Shown here in pieces: positions 1 through 5,072 of a stretch of 6,017 bases of DNA. Source of the DNA: Candidatus Heimdallarchaeota archaeon (GTDB lineage: Archaea; Asgardarchaeota; Heimdallarchaeia; Heimdallarchaeales; Kariarchaeaceae); assembly GCA_027016475.1 (NCBI GenBank), contig JALUTL010000390.1, forward strand, positions 1-6,017, in the 5' to 3' direction. Made by a program: the position numbers and the translations under genes. Positions within the stretch are counted from its first letter, which is position 1; each line of letters begins with the position of its first letter. The notes under the pieces were generated by a model, which ran no database searches, was not told where the DNA came from, and saw nothing but the letters and a program-made list of their open reading frames with translations.

Positions 1-46
1 GCATTACTAAAACCAAAGTTATGAAGAGGAGTTTCAGATGTTTCAT
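1..46 (-). CDS. N-terminal fragment of a secreted or membrane-anchored protein, running out of the window
   Basis: On the minus strand an ATG at 46-44 opens a frame that stays open to the window edge: MKHLKLLFITLVLVM, 15 codons plus one base. A short lysine/histidine-containing start followed by an unbroken run of Leu, Ile, Phe and Val is typical of a signal peptide or a first membrane anchor, so the product is probably exported or membrane-bound. Support for the start is better than the length suggests: GGAGGG lies five bases upstream, and a TATA-like box lies further upstream. The function cannot be told. The alternative ATG at 59-57 in another frame overlaps the ribosome binding site and gives a polar peptide, so I disfavour it. 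The gene is transcribed divergently from the unknown gene at 262. Confidence 0.5.
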   Translation of the reverse strand, partial: MKHLKLLFITLVLVM

Positions 47-51
47 GGTAT

Positions 52-57
52 CCCTCC
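52..57 (-). promoter_or_regulatory. Strong Shine-Dalgarno site of the left-edge gene
   Basis: The minus strand reads GGAGGG, then five bases, then ATG at 46. This is a near-perfect match to the anti-Shine-Dalgarno sequence and is the strongest ribosome binding site in the window. It is the main reason for choosing the ATG at 46 over the one at 59. Confidence 0.6.
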
Positions 58-88
58 ATGTTAGTTGATTTGTGATAAACTGAAACAA

Positions 89-96
89 ATATAAAA
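89..96 (-). promoter_or_regulatory. TATA-like box of the left-edge minus-strand gene
   Basis: The minus strand reads TTTTATAT here. An archaeal start site about 26 bases downstream would fall near 66, giving a leader of about 20 bases that contains the GGAGGG site. The region is AT-rich, so such a match can also arise by chance. Confidence 0.4.
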
Positions 97-213
97 TTAT
101 TGCTATGAAGTTGGTTTTGCAATAATTTATTCATAAAAAAAGTAGAGAAAATTATAATTGAGTAAGGTTAACTGCAAGGTTTAAAATTGAAATTCAGAAA
201 AAATTTGTAAGAG

Positions 214-225
214 ATTTGTACAAAT
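214..225. repeat. 12-base perfect palindrome, possible operator
   Basis: ATTTGTACAAAT is its own reverse complement. It lies 37-48 bases before the GTG start at 262. It sits either just upstream of the TTATTATT box at 233-240 or just downstream of the start site predicted from TTTTAAAA at 179-186. Either place would suit a dimeric repressor or activator. No regulator gene is visible in the window, and a palindrome of this length can occur by chance in AT-rich DNA. Confidence 0.35.
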
Positions 226-232
226 GAATCCC

Positions 233-240
233 TTATTATT
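233..240 (+). promoter_or_regulatory. Candidate TATA box of the unknown gene at 262
   Basis: TTATTATT is centred about 26 bases before the GTG codon at 262, the spacing expected for a leaderless archaeal transcript. That fits the lack of a convincing ribosome binding site. A stronger-looking box, TTTTAAAA at 179-186, would instead give a leader of about 50 bases. The sequence alone does not decide between them. Confidence 0.35.
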
Positions 241-261
241 CTTCGGAACCGTACTGTTTCC

Positions 262-807
262 GTGGACATTTTAGATTTTTCAACAAACCAGAAGCTTCTC
301 TCCCAAATTGAGAAAGGTGATATTATCCGATATGGAACCAATCAATTGCCAACAGCAATTTATTATGTCTTCTCCAAAGAAATGGATACAAGCATTCCTG
401 CCGCGCTATTCGAGGTCTGGAAGTTTCGTGGCGGCTATGATCATTATTTCACAAGGTTTCTTGCAAATGATTTTGAGCTGAACAAACGAGTTGACTACTT
501 TGTTCCCCGGGAGCATGTTGTGCAAATCAAGGAAATCACAGCCTATCGAGGGCCAACAGAAGGCTTGAGCGAAAAGGAGGAGTTTCACTTTGATGTTGAT
601 GCTCAGGAAATACGAGGGCATCCAGAAGGGAAGTTTAGGATACCATATTTGGCAAGAGTTGAGTTGAATGGGCAGGATGAGGAAATTATTTTGACCCAAT
701 GGACTCCCCTACAGAACGTTCCGGTTGAAAGAATCAAGGCTGGGACAATCATAGAAGTCTGGGAAGTTTCTGATGATTATACGATGATGAAGGTTGTAAA
801 GCTCTAG
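262..807 (+). CDS. Uncharacterised soluble protein, 181 aa
   Basis: I do not recognise this protein. It starts at GTG 262, the first common start codon after an in-frame stop at 208-210. The protein is acidic and rich in aromatic residues, with no signal peptide and no membrane segment, so it is probably cytoplasmic. Alternating hydrophobic stretches and many turns suggest a mostly beta fold. Two parts resemble each other loosely: residues 16-22 plus 51-62 (IEKGDII; EVWKFRGGYDHY) and residues 158-173 (IKAGTIIEVWEVSDDY). This could mean two related beta domains linked by the charged stretch 97-125. No catalytic motif, metal-binding Cys/His cluster or nucleotide-binding loop is visible. It ends tail to tail with the acetyltransferase gene, sharing a CTAG. 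The ORF is surely coding, given its length and protein-like composition, but the exact start is less certain because no Shine-Dalgarno precedes it. Confidence 0.8.
   Translation: MDILDFSTNQKLLSQIEKGDIIRYGTNQLPTAIYYVFSKEMDTSIPAALFEVWKFRGGYDHYFTRFLANDFELNKRVDYFVPREHVVQIKEITAYRGPTEGLSEKEEFHFDVDAQEIRGHPEGKFRIPYLARVELNGQDEEIILTQWTPLQNVPVERIKAGTIIEVWEVSDDYTMMKVVKL
804..807. other. Shared stop codons of two convergent genes
   Basis: The palindrome CTAG contains TAG for the plus-strand gene (805-807) and TAG for the minus-strand acetyltransferase gene (806-804). The two genes overlap by four bases with no space between them for terminators, so each transcript must run into the other gene. Confidence 0.9.
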
Positions 808-1967
808 AAAAGTTCTTCCAAGAATGCGGGAAGTGGAGGAAACAGAGACATGATTTGTGAAATAGAATCATTTGAGAGGTTACCCCACCCTTTGAATGGA
901 AAATCATAGGGATCAGCACAACCATAAATGATTGCTGAAAGTGCGTGTATAGAAATCTTTCCGGTTGGGGATCCTCCTTGCTCAATTGTCAATTTTCCAT
1001 TTTCAGAGCCGAAGGTGAACACACCGCTGTTCCAAGACGCCTGCGGATCATGGATGTTCAAGGAGATCTGTCCCTCTCCAACCTGCATACCTTCCAACTG
1101 CATCAGATCCACGATTCTTGCCATTGGTGAAGGCACCCAGCTTCTGGAGGATCTCGAGGCCTTCAAATCAGTGAGCCACAGTTCAGGCATTTCATGGGGT
1201 TTTGTGAAGAGCTTGATTGATTTGACTTGATCAGTATGTCTTTTCAACCATTCAAAAAGTAGGTATTTCCCATTTGCGTTCAAATAATGGAAATATTTGA
1301 CATTGAGTTCCCCTTCAAATCCTGTGATGGTATAAGCAACACAGCCCACAGGCACGTTGTTCTCATCTTTGGCCAAGGCAATCCAATATGGGTTGAGAGT
1401 TGCATCATGGATTTTTTTGTCAGTAAATCTGGCATGGCAATGGCCTTGCCCAACGTATTTTTGTTTGAATTTGATAAACTCATCCAAATTTTCTGTAACA
1501 TTGAATCGTTGAACGGATCCCTGGGCAGGGTGCTCTATTTTGATGGCTCGCGGATCAAATGAAACGATACAATGCTGGGGGAGCATGGAATAGCCAAATT
1601 TTTCGTAAAAGCTTTCCCTGAACGGATATAGGCATGAAATGGATTGTCCTTCATCTCTCATTGTCTTGATGGATTCCAGCATCAATCCTTTTACATGACC
1701 TCTCTTTCTGAATTCAGGATATGTTGCAACACCTGCAACACCGCCCATTTTCATAATTTTTCCCCGGATGTTCTGAAAGAGTGGAACTATTGATGCTACT
1801 GACGCAAGTGTTCCATTTTCATATGAGCCCAAAGTAAGAGTCTCTTCCCAAAATTCCTTTCGTTCTTGGTATTTCTTTTTATAGTCGGCGGGAGATTGTT
1901 GAAAGGCATAGGTCGTTTGGGCAAAGCTATGAACCTTTTCGTCACCGATCAGCTTTCTGATTTCCAT
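804..1967 (-). CDS. Eis-like GNAT N-acetyltransferase, 387 aa
   Basis: This protein resembles the Eis family, acetyltransferases that move an acetyl group from acetyl-CoA to amines; the best known acetylate aminoglycosides and lysines. An N-terminal GNAT domain carries the acetyl-CoA pyrophosphate loop at about 77-97 (GVATYPEFRKRGHVKGLM; R87-x-x-G90). The FYEKFGY segment at 120-126 lies where Eis enzymes have their catalytic tyrosine. A second degenerate GNAT half spans about 150-280, and an SCP2-like domain covers about 285-387. The protein ends in phenylalanine; the free C-terminal carboxylate of a terminal Phe is part of the Eis active site, so this detail supports an active enzyme. Length is close to the usual 390-410. 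I chose ATG at 1967 over TTG at 1982, because a TATA-like box lies about 25 bases before the ATG. It is soluble and cytoplasmic. The substrate cannot be predicted. Confidence 0.88.
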   Translation of the reverse strand: MEIRKLIGDEKVHSFAQTTYAFQQSPADYKKKYQERKEFWEETLTLGSYENGTLASVASIVPLFQNIRGKIMKMGGVAGVATYPEFRKRGHVKGLMLESIKTMRDEGQSISCLYPFRESFYEKFGYSMLPQHCIVSFDPRAIKIEHPAQGSVQRFNVTENLDEFIKFKQKYVGQGHCHARFTDKKIHDATLNPYWIALAKDENNVPVGCVAYTITGFEGELNVKYFHYLNANGKYLLFEWLKRHTDQVKSIKLFTKPHEMPELWLTDLKASRSSRSWVPSPMARIVDLMQLEGMQVGEGQISLNIHDPQASWNSGVFTFGSENGKLTIEQGGSPTGKISIHALSAIIYGCADPYDFPFKGWGNLSNDSISQIMSLFPPLPAFLEELF

Positions 1968-1973
1968 TTGTGG

Positions 1974-1989
1974 ATATGGCAAGCCATAT
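1974..1989. promoter_or_regulatory. 16-base inverted repeat between TATA box and acetyltransferase start
   Basis: atatggcaagccatat has perfect 7-base arms around a central AA. It lies 7-22 bases upstream of the ATG at 1967, directly between the predicted TATA box and the start codon. This is a classic place for an archaeal repressor that blocks RNA polymerase, so the acetyltransferase may be inducible. The regulator is not in the window. Confidence 0.45.
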
Positions 1990-1996
1990 TATTAAA
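1989..1996 (-). promoter_or_regulatory. TATA-like box of the acetyltransferase gene
   Basis: The minus strand reads TTTAATAA, centred about 25 bases before the ATG at 1967. No Shine-Dalgarno is present, which fits a leaderless transcript starting at or next to the ATG. The spacing supports the ATG and argues against the upstream TTG. Confidence 0.5.
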
Positions 1997-2013
1997 TGAA
2001 GAGGAATTTTCGC

Positions 2014-2021
2014 ATAAAAAG
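2014..2021 (+). promoter_or_regulatory. Candidate TATA box of the thioesterase gene
   Basis: ATAAAAAG is a reasonable archaeal TATA-like element. It predicts a start site near 2043, giving a leader of about 35 bases that includes the GGGGAG site. An alternative element, ATATACTT at 2054-2061, would give an almost leaderless transcript. Confidence 0.35.
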
Positions 2022-2042
2022 ATGACATCCTCCCTTGTATTT

Positions 2043-2054
2043 TGACAATTGTCA
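2043..2054. promoter_or_regulatory. 12-base perfect palindrome, possible operator of the thioesterase gene
   Basis: TGACAATTGTCA is its own reverse complement. It lies 26-37 bases before the ATG at 2080, over the transcription start predicted from ATAAAAAG at 2014-2021. Its mixed-base half-site TGACAA makes it less likely than a pure A/T palindrome to be a chance result of composition. It would suit a dimeric helix-turn-helix regulator. Confidence 0.4.
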
Positions 2055-2068
2055 TATACTTCAAAATA

Positions 2069-2074
2069 GGGGAG
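2069..2074 (+). promoter_or_regulatory. Ribosome binding site deciding the thioesterase start
   Basis: GGGGAG lies five bases before ATG 2080. It supports this codon over the in-frame TTG at 2035, which has no comparable site and would add 15 residues not expected for the family. Confidence 0.55.
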
Positions 2075-2079
2075 AAGAT

Positions 2080-2583
2080 ATGGAAGGCAAACCACCATCG
2101 GCTTCGGCCATTGTCACTTACAAGCTGATGATGCCAGGAGACAGCAATCCGAGTTGGAGAAACGGAGCTCTAGAATTGGGGAACATCAATGGAGGGGCGA
2201 TTTTGAATCTGATTGACAATGTTGCAGGACTGGTAGCTCTTCGTCATTGCAGAACGCGTGCAGTAACAGCATCCATTGACAGGATGGATTTTCTCAACCC
2301 TGTCCATGTAGGTGAATTGCTAATTATCAAATCAAGTGTCAACTATACGGGACGAACGTCATTGGAGGTGGGGGTAAGAGTAGAAACAGAAAATCTGTAT
2401 ACTGGTGAACGGAGACAGACAGGATCAGCCTATCTGACTTTCGTTGCAATTGATGAGCATGGCAAGCCAATACCTGTTCCACCCGTTCTTCCTCAGACAG
2501 AAGAGGAAAAAAGAAGATATGCAGAAGCAAAACAGAGAAGAGAAAAACGGATACAAGAAAAAATCAGCAAAAAGGCTGGCTAA
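2080..2583 (+). CDS. Acyl-CoA thioesterase, hotdog fold (BACH/YkhA-like), 167 aa
   Basis: This enzyme should hydrolyse acyl-CoA to free fatty acid and CoA in the cytoplasm. The hotdog fold is seen in the segment GNINGGAILNLIDNVAGL (34-51), where G38-G39 caps the central helix and D46 is the likely catalytic acid/base. It is followed by VTASIDRMDFLNPVHVGE (62-79), a hallmark of acyl-CoA hydrolases, and by YTGRTS, TGERR and the YLTFVAID strand. The C-terminus has the family's PVPP linker and a highly charged helix (about 138-167, EEEKRRYAEAKQRREKR). One single domain fits the usual 150-180 residues; family members form trimers or hexamers. The bacterial family signature NHxGxLFGG is altered here to LELGNINGG, so the usual catalytic Asn position is not conserved; N35 or N37 may stand in. 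Acyl-chain preference is unknown. It is divergent from the acetyltransferase gene and 126 bases before stt3. Confidence 0.9.
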   Translation: MEGKPPSASAIVTYKLMMPGDSNPSWRNGALELGNINGGAILNLIDNVAGLVALRHCRTRAVTASIDRMDFLNPVHVGELLIIKSSVNYTGRTSLEVGVRVETENLYTGERRQTGSAYLTFVAIDEHGKPIPVPPVLPQTEEEKRRYAEAKQRREKRIQEKISKKAG

Positions 2584-2637
2584 TTACCACCAATGACAGG
2601 AAGTGTATTGGCTTTCTCTCATGTCGCGTTACTATGA

Positions 2638-2646
2638 TTTTTTAAG
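2638..2646 (+). promoter_or_regulatory. T-run / TATA-like element before stt3
   Basis: TTTTTTAAG lies 55 bases after the thioesterase stop. The run of six T can end the thioesterase transcript, since archaeal termination uses oligo-T. The TTTTTTAAG also resembles the boxes before aIF5A and the last gene, and it would start transcription near 2669, giving stt3 a leader of about 40 bases. Confidence 0.4.
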
Positions 2647-2667
2647 GGTCAATTTTTATCGGAGATT

Positions 2668-2687
2668 GATTAAGATTTACCTTAATC
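2668..2687. repeat. Inverted repeat in the stt3 promoter or leader
   Basis: GATTAAG (2668-2674) and CTTAATC (2681-2687) are perfect 7-base arms around a 6-base spacer. They lie 23-42 bases before the stt3 ATG, at the transcription start predicted from the T-rich box at 2638-2646. This may be an operator or a small hairpin at the 5' end of the stt3 mRNA. Confidence 0.35.
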
Positions 2688-2698
2688 CCACACTATAT

Positions 2699-2702
2699 GA
2701 GG
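2699..2702 (+). promoter_or_regulatory. Ribosome binding site of stt3
   Basis: GAGG lies seven bases before ATG 2710. It supports this codon as the start. An ATG at 2697 is in another frame and meets a stop after twelve codons. Confidence 0.5.
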
Positions 2703-2709
2703 CAAGAAT

Positions 2710-4986
2710 ATGAGTGCGCATACACATTCCGATAGATTCGATGAGTTGAAAGAGCGTGTTGCTGAAGGAGTAAAGTCGCACTTTGAGGAGTATGACATCG
2801 ACAAGTCGACTATCCTCAAACGTTTCTCCTTGGTAACAACGATCTTGATAGGATTTGTAGTAAGAATATTTCCGACACTCAGAGGCTGGGATCCAATCAT
2901 CAAGGCTTTTGACCCTTGGTTCCAGCTTAGAAGTGCAAGTTACATTTTGGAACATGGACTGATGGCCTATTTCAAATGGCATGACAATGTTTCATGGTAT
3001 CCTTATGGCAGAGACGTGGGGACATCCATGTACATTGCCGTCCCATTGGCCACAATATTAGTCTATTATATCCTTCAGTTCCTTGGGTTCAATGTATCTC
3101 TGACTGTTGCAGGTTATTTGGTGCCCGCTATTTTTGGTACCATTTCGGTCTATATTGCCTATTTATTGGGTAAAGAACTGATTTCGGATAGAGCAGGGCT
3201 TATTGTGGCAATGATTATGGCAGTCACACCATCCTTTGTCCAGCGGTCGATTGCAGGATTTTTGGATAATGAGGCACTGGGTGTTATGTTTACCATGATG
3301 ACATTTTATTTCTTCATCAGAGCTTTGAGAAGAAACAGTGCAGGATCTGCAATCTGGGCAGGAATTTCACTTGCACTTCTTGGTTCCAGCTGGGGAGCTT
3401 TCCGATTTGGTTATGATTTGCTGGGAATTTATGCCCTAGTATTGGTTATGACTGGTCGCTACTCAGAAAGATTGGTTAAAGTTTATACTCTAACCATGTC
3501 TGTTAGCACCTTCCTCATGATTCTTATCCCACGTATTGGTGGAGCATTTCTGTTGAGCACTGAGGGCATTGGGCCATTTGGGGTGCTTCTTTTCCTTATT
3601 TTGTTTGGAATCATTCAAAGCCTGTCAGAAAGCCTGCCACCAAAGGTGTTCAAGCAGACTTTGATTTTGGCGTTTGTCACGCTGTTGACTCTGCTCGGAG
3701 TGGCTGCCATTGGATTGGCAACTATTGGGGCGTTGGAAGCGATAGGAGACAAATTCATTTCAGTCCTACTTCCCGACAGCCGTTCTGCACTTCCATTGAT
3801 AGATTCAGTTAGTGAGCATCAGCCTTTGACATGGAGCGGTCTTTATACAAACATCAGCACCATGGTTTTCTTTGTTCCAGTAGGACTTTACTTTGCAATG
3901 AACAAGCCTACTGAACGGAACCTTTTCATTTTGACCTATGGGCTTGTTGCCATCTATTTCAGCGGATCCATGGTTCGTTTGATGCTTATCCTTGCCCCAG
4001 CTGCGGCATTGTTGACTGCTTTGGCGGTTGACAACCTTCTTATTCCATATGCACTGCTCTCCCACAAAAGAATAAGAATAACTAAGGCTACAAGAAAACT
4101 TACAAGCATAGGAAATGCATATACTGCAATTGCGTATCTTACGGTAGGCACGTTGCTGGCTATCTTAGTGGGAAGCGGTATATCTGTTGCAGCCACAAGC
4201 TTTTCATCACCCGAAATTCTTCCGGCACTTCAAGGTACACCAAGTTCAGCAGTGGACGATTGGTTCCAAGCATTTGATTGGATGAGGGAAACTACCTCTT
4301 ACAAGAAGCATCTTCAACAAAATGGGCTTGACAGTTTGCCTCCTGTCATGCTTTCATGGTGGGATTATGGATATTATATCACAAGTCTTGGAGAGACCAT
4401 ATCCCTAGTGGACAATGCAACCATCAACTCAACCCATATTGCAGTGGTTGGAACAATGTTAATGTGGAATGCCAGTGCCGCACTTCCATTGATGTACAAA
4501 TACAATGTCCAATATGTCCTTGTTCATAGTGCGGGCGGTGTTTTGCGTCTAGGTTCAGACATTGGTAAGGCCACATGGATGATCAAGATCGCAGCCCAGT
4601 ACACTCCTGAATTTGGAATCAAGGAAAGTGATTACATTAATGAACGAAATCAATACGTTAACAAGTTCTATGAATCTGTCCTCTATAGGCTAATGGCCTA
4701 TGCACCAAGCGACATGACTGGACCTCAACAAAGTCCTCCTCCATTCGCCCAAAGGGATCAGCTTAAAAGCTATATGCCCGACATGGACAATTACCCAGTC
4801 AACTCTTTGGAATTCTTTACAGAAGTATTCAGGAGCAAGGGCATTCCACCAGGCCAAAGTGATCCAACCGGTGCCTACCCAATAGTCAGAATCTATAAGG
4901 TCAACTATCCTGAAGACATTTTGCTTAGAGTCAATGACTTTGAGCAGACTATGGCACAGATCTATGCACAGCAAAAAGCAGATTAA
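2710..4986 (+). CDS. stt3: STT3/AglB oligosaccharyltransferase catalytic subunit, 758 aa
   Basis: This membrane enzyme transfers a glycan from a dolichol-linked donor to Asn in N-x-S/T sequons of exported proteins, on the outer face of the membrane (family knowledge). A charged cytoplasmic extension (1-38) is followed by a polytopic region (about 39-500; 13 spans are usual in the family) and a globular outer domain (about 505-758). Visible motifs are FDPWF with D68 (metal ligand), DNE at 186-188 (second acidic motif), SVSEHQP at 366-372 with E369, MVRLML with R423, WWDYG at 550-554 (sequon binding) and D617-xx-K620-xxx-M624-xx-I627 (DK motif). All catalytic elements appear intact. The SVSEHQP, MVRLML and DK elements are the eukaryotic style. 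Residues 568-576 hold two sequons (N569-A-T, N573-S-T) at the same distance from WWDYG as in yeast Stt3. Length is between yeast (718) and Archaeoglobus AglB (868). No glycan-assembly genes are adjacent. Confidence 0.97.
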   Translation: MSAHTHSDRFDELKERVAEGVKSHFEEYDIDKSTILKRFSLVTTILIGFVVRIFPTLRGWDPIIKAFDPWFQLRSASYILEHGLMAYFKWHDNVSWYPYGRDVGTSMYIAVPLATILVYYILQFLGFNVSLTVAGYLVPAIFGTISVYIAYLLGKELISDRAGLIVAMIMAVTPSFVQRSIAGFLDNEALGVMFTMMTFYFFIRALRRNSAGSAIWAGISLALLGSSWGAFRFGYDLLGIYALVLVMTGRYSERLVKVYTLTMSVSTFLMILIPRIGGAFLLSTEGIGPFGVLLFLILFGIIQSLSESLPPKVFKQTLILAFVTLLTLLGVAAIGLATIGALEAIGDKFISVLLPDSRSALPLIDSVSEHQPLTWSGLYTNISTMVFFVPVGLYFAMNKPTERNLFILTYGLVAIYFSGSMVRLMLILAPAAALLTALAVDNLLIPYALLSHKRIRITKATRKLTSIGNAYTAIAYLTVGTLLAILVGSGISVAATSFSSPEILPALQGTPSSAVDDWFQAFDWMRETTSYKKHLQQNGLDSLPPVMLSWWDYGYYITSLGETISLVDNATINSTHIAVVGTMLMWNASAALPLMYKYNVQYVLVHSAGGVLRLGSDIGKATWMIKIAAQYTPEFGIKESDYINERNQYVNKFYESVLYRLMAYAPSDMTGPQQSPPPFAQRDQLKSYMPDMDNYPVNSLEFFTEVFRSKGIPPGQSDPTGAYPIVRIYKVNYPEDILLRVNDFEQTMAQIYAQQKAD

Positions 4987-5030
4987 AATTTAATGAATTT
5001 GGGATTGATTTTAACGAAAGCAATAAAAAA

Positions 5031-5038
5031 TTTTAAAG
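5031..5038 (+). promoter_or_regulatory. TATA box of the aIF5A gene
   Basis: TTTTAAAG follows an A-rich stretch in the 86-base gap after stt3. It predicts a start site near 5060, giving a leader of about 12 bases before ATG 5073. AGGT at 5063-5066, six bases before the ATG, would serve as a short ribosome binding site. aIF5A therefore probably has its own promoter and does not depend on stt3 transcription. Confidence 0.55.
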
Positions 5039-5072
5039 TGCAAGTCTAAAACATTTGATCTTAGGTAATAAA

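Larger units (their letters stand above)
47..261. other. Divergent intergenic region without a gene
   Basis: This stretch of about 215 bases separates the left-edge minus-strand gene from the plus-strand gene at 262. It is very AT-rich, with A and T runs, and all frames are interrupted by stops. I find no tRNA or other structured RNA. It holds the minus-strand ribosome binding site and TATA-like box, two candidate TATA boxes for the plus-strand gene (TTTTAAAA at 179-186, TTATTATT at 233-240) and a 12-base palindrome at 214-225. Confidence 0.7.

Noticed and set aside
3..68. Open plus-strand frame at the left edge, which could be the end of a gene entering the window
   Set aside because: The peptide ITKTKVMKRSFRCFMVSLHVS is short and not convincing. 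The minus-strand start in the same place has a strong ribosome binding site and a TATA-like box.
224..274. A 16-codon hydrophobic frame (MNPLLFFGTVLFPWTF) from an ATG at 224 overlapping the GTG start of the unknown gene
   Set aside because: Too short, in another frame, and without a ribosome binding site. It could only matter as a regulatory leader peptide or if a frameshift joined it to the downstream gene; nothing in the sequence supports either.
1287..1562. Plus-strand frame of about 90 codons inside the acetyltransferase gene
   Set aside because: It lies opposite a long well-conserved coding gene, has no ribosome binding site, and its peptide looks like an antisense reading.
1968..1982. 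Upstream TTG start adding five residues to the acetyltransferase
   Set aside because: It would lie too close to the TATA-like box at 1989-1996 and inside the inverted repeat. The ATG at 1967 has the right spacing, and Eis-like proteins start near the MEIRKL sequence.
2035..2079. Upstream TTG start adding 15 residues to the thioesterase
   Set aside because: It has no ribosome binding site and would place the palindrome and promoter elements inside the coding region. ATG 2080 follows GGGGAG.
2590..2611. CCAAT and ATTGG after the thioesterase stop as a hairpin terminator
   Set aside because: The arms are only five bases with a 12-base loop, and no T run follows directly. The oligo-T at 2638 is a better candidate for archaeal termination.
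5055..5072. Upstream TTG start adding six residues to aIF5A
   Set aside because: It would fall upstream of, or at, the predicted transcription start near 5060. ATG 5073 has AGGT at the correct distance.
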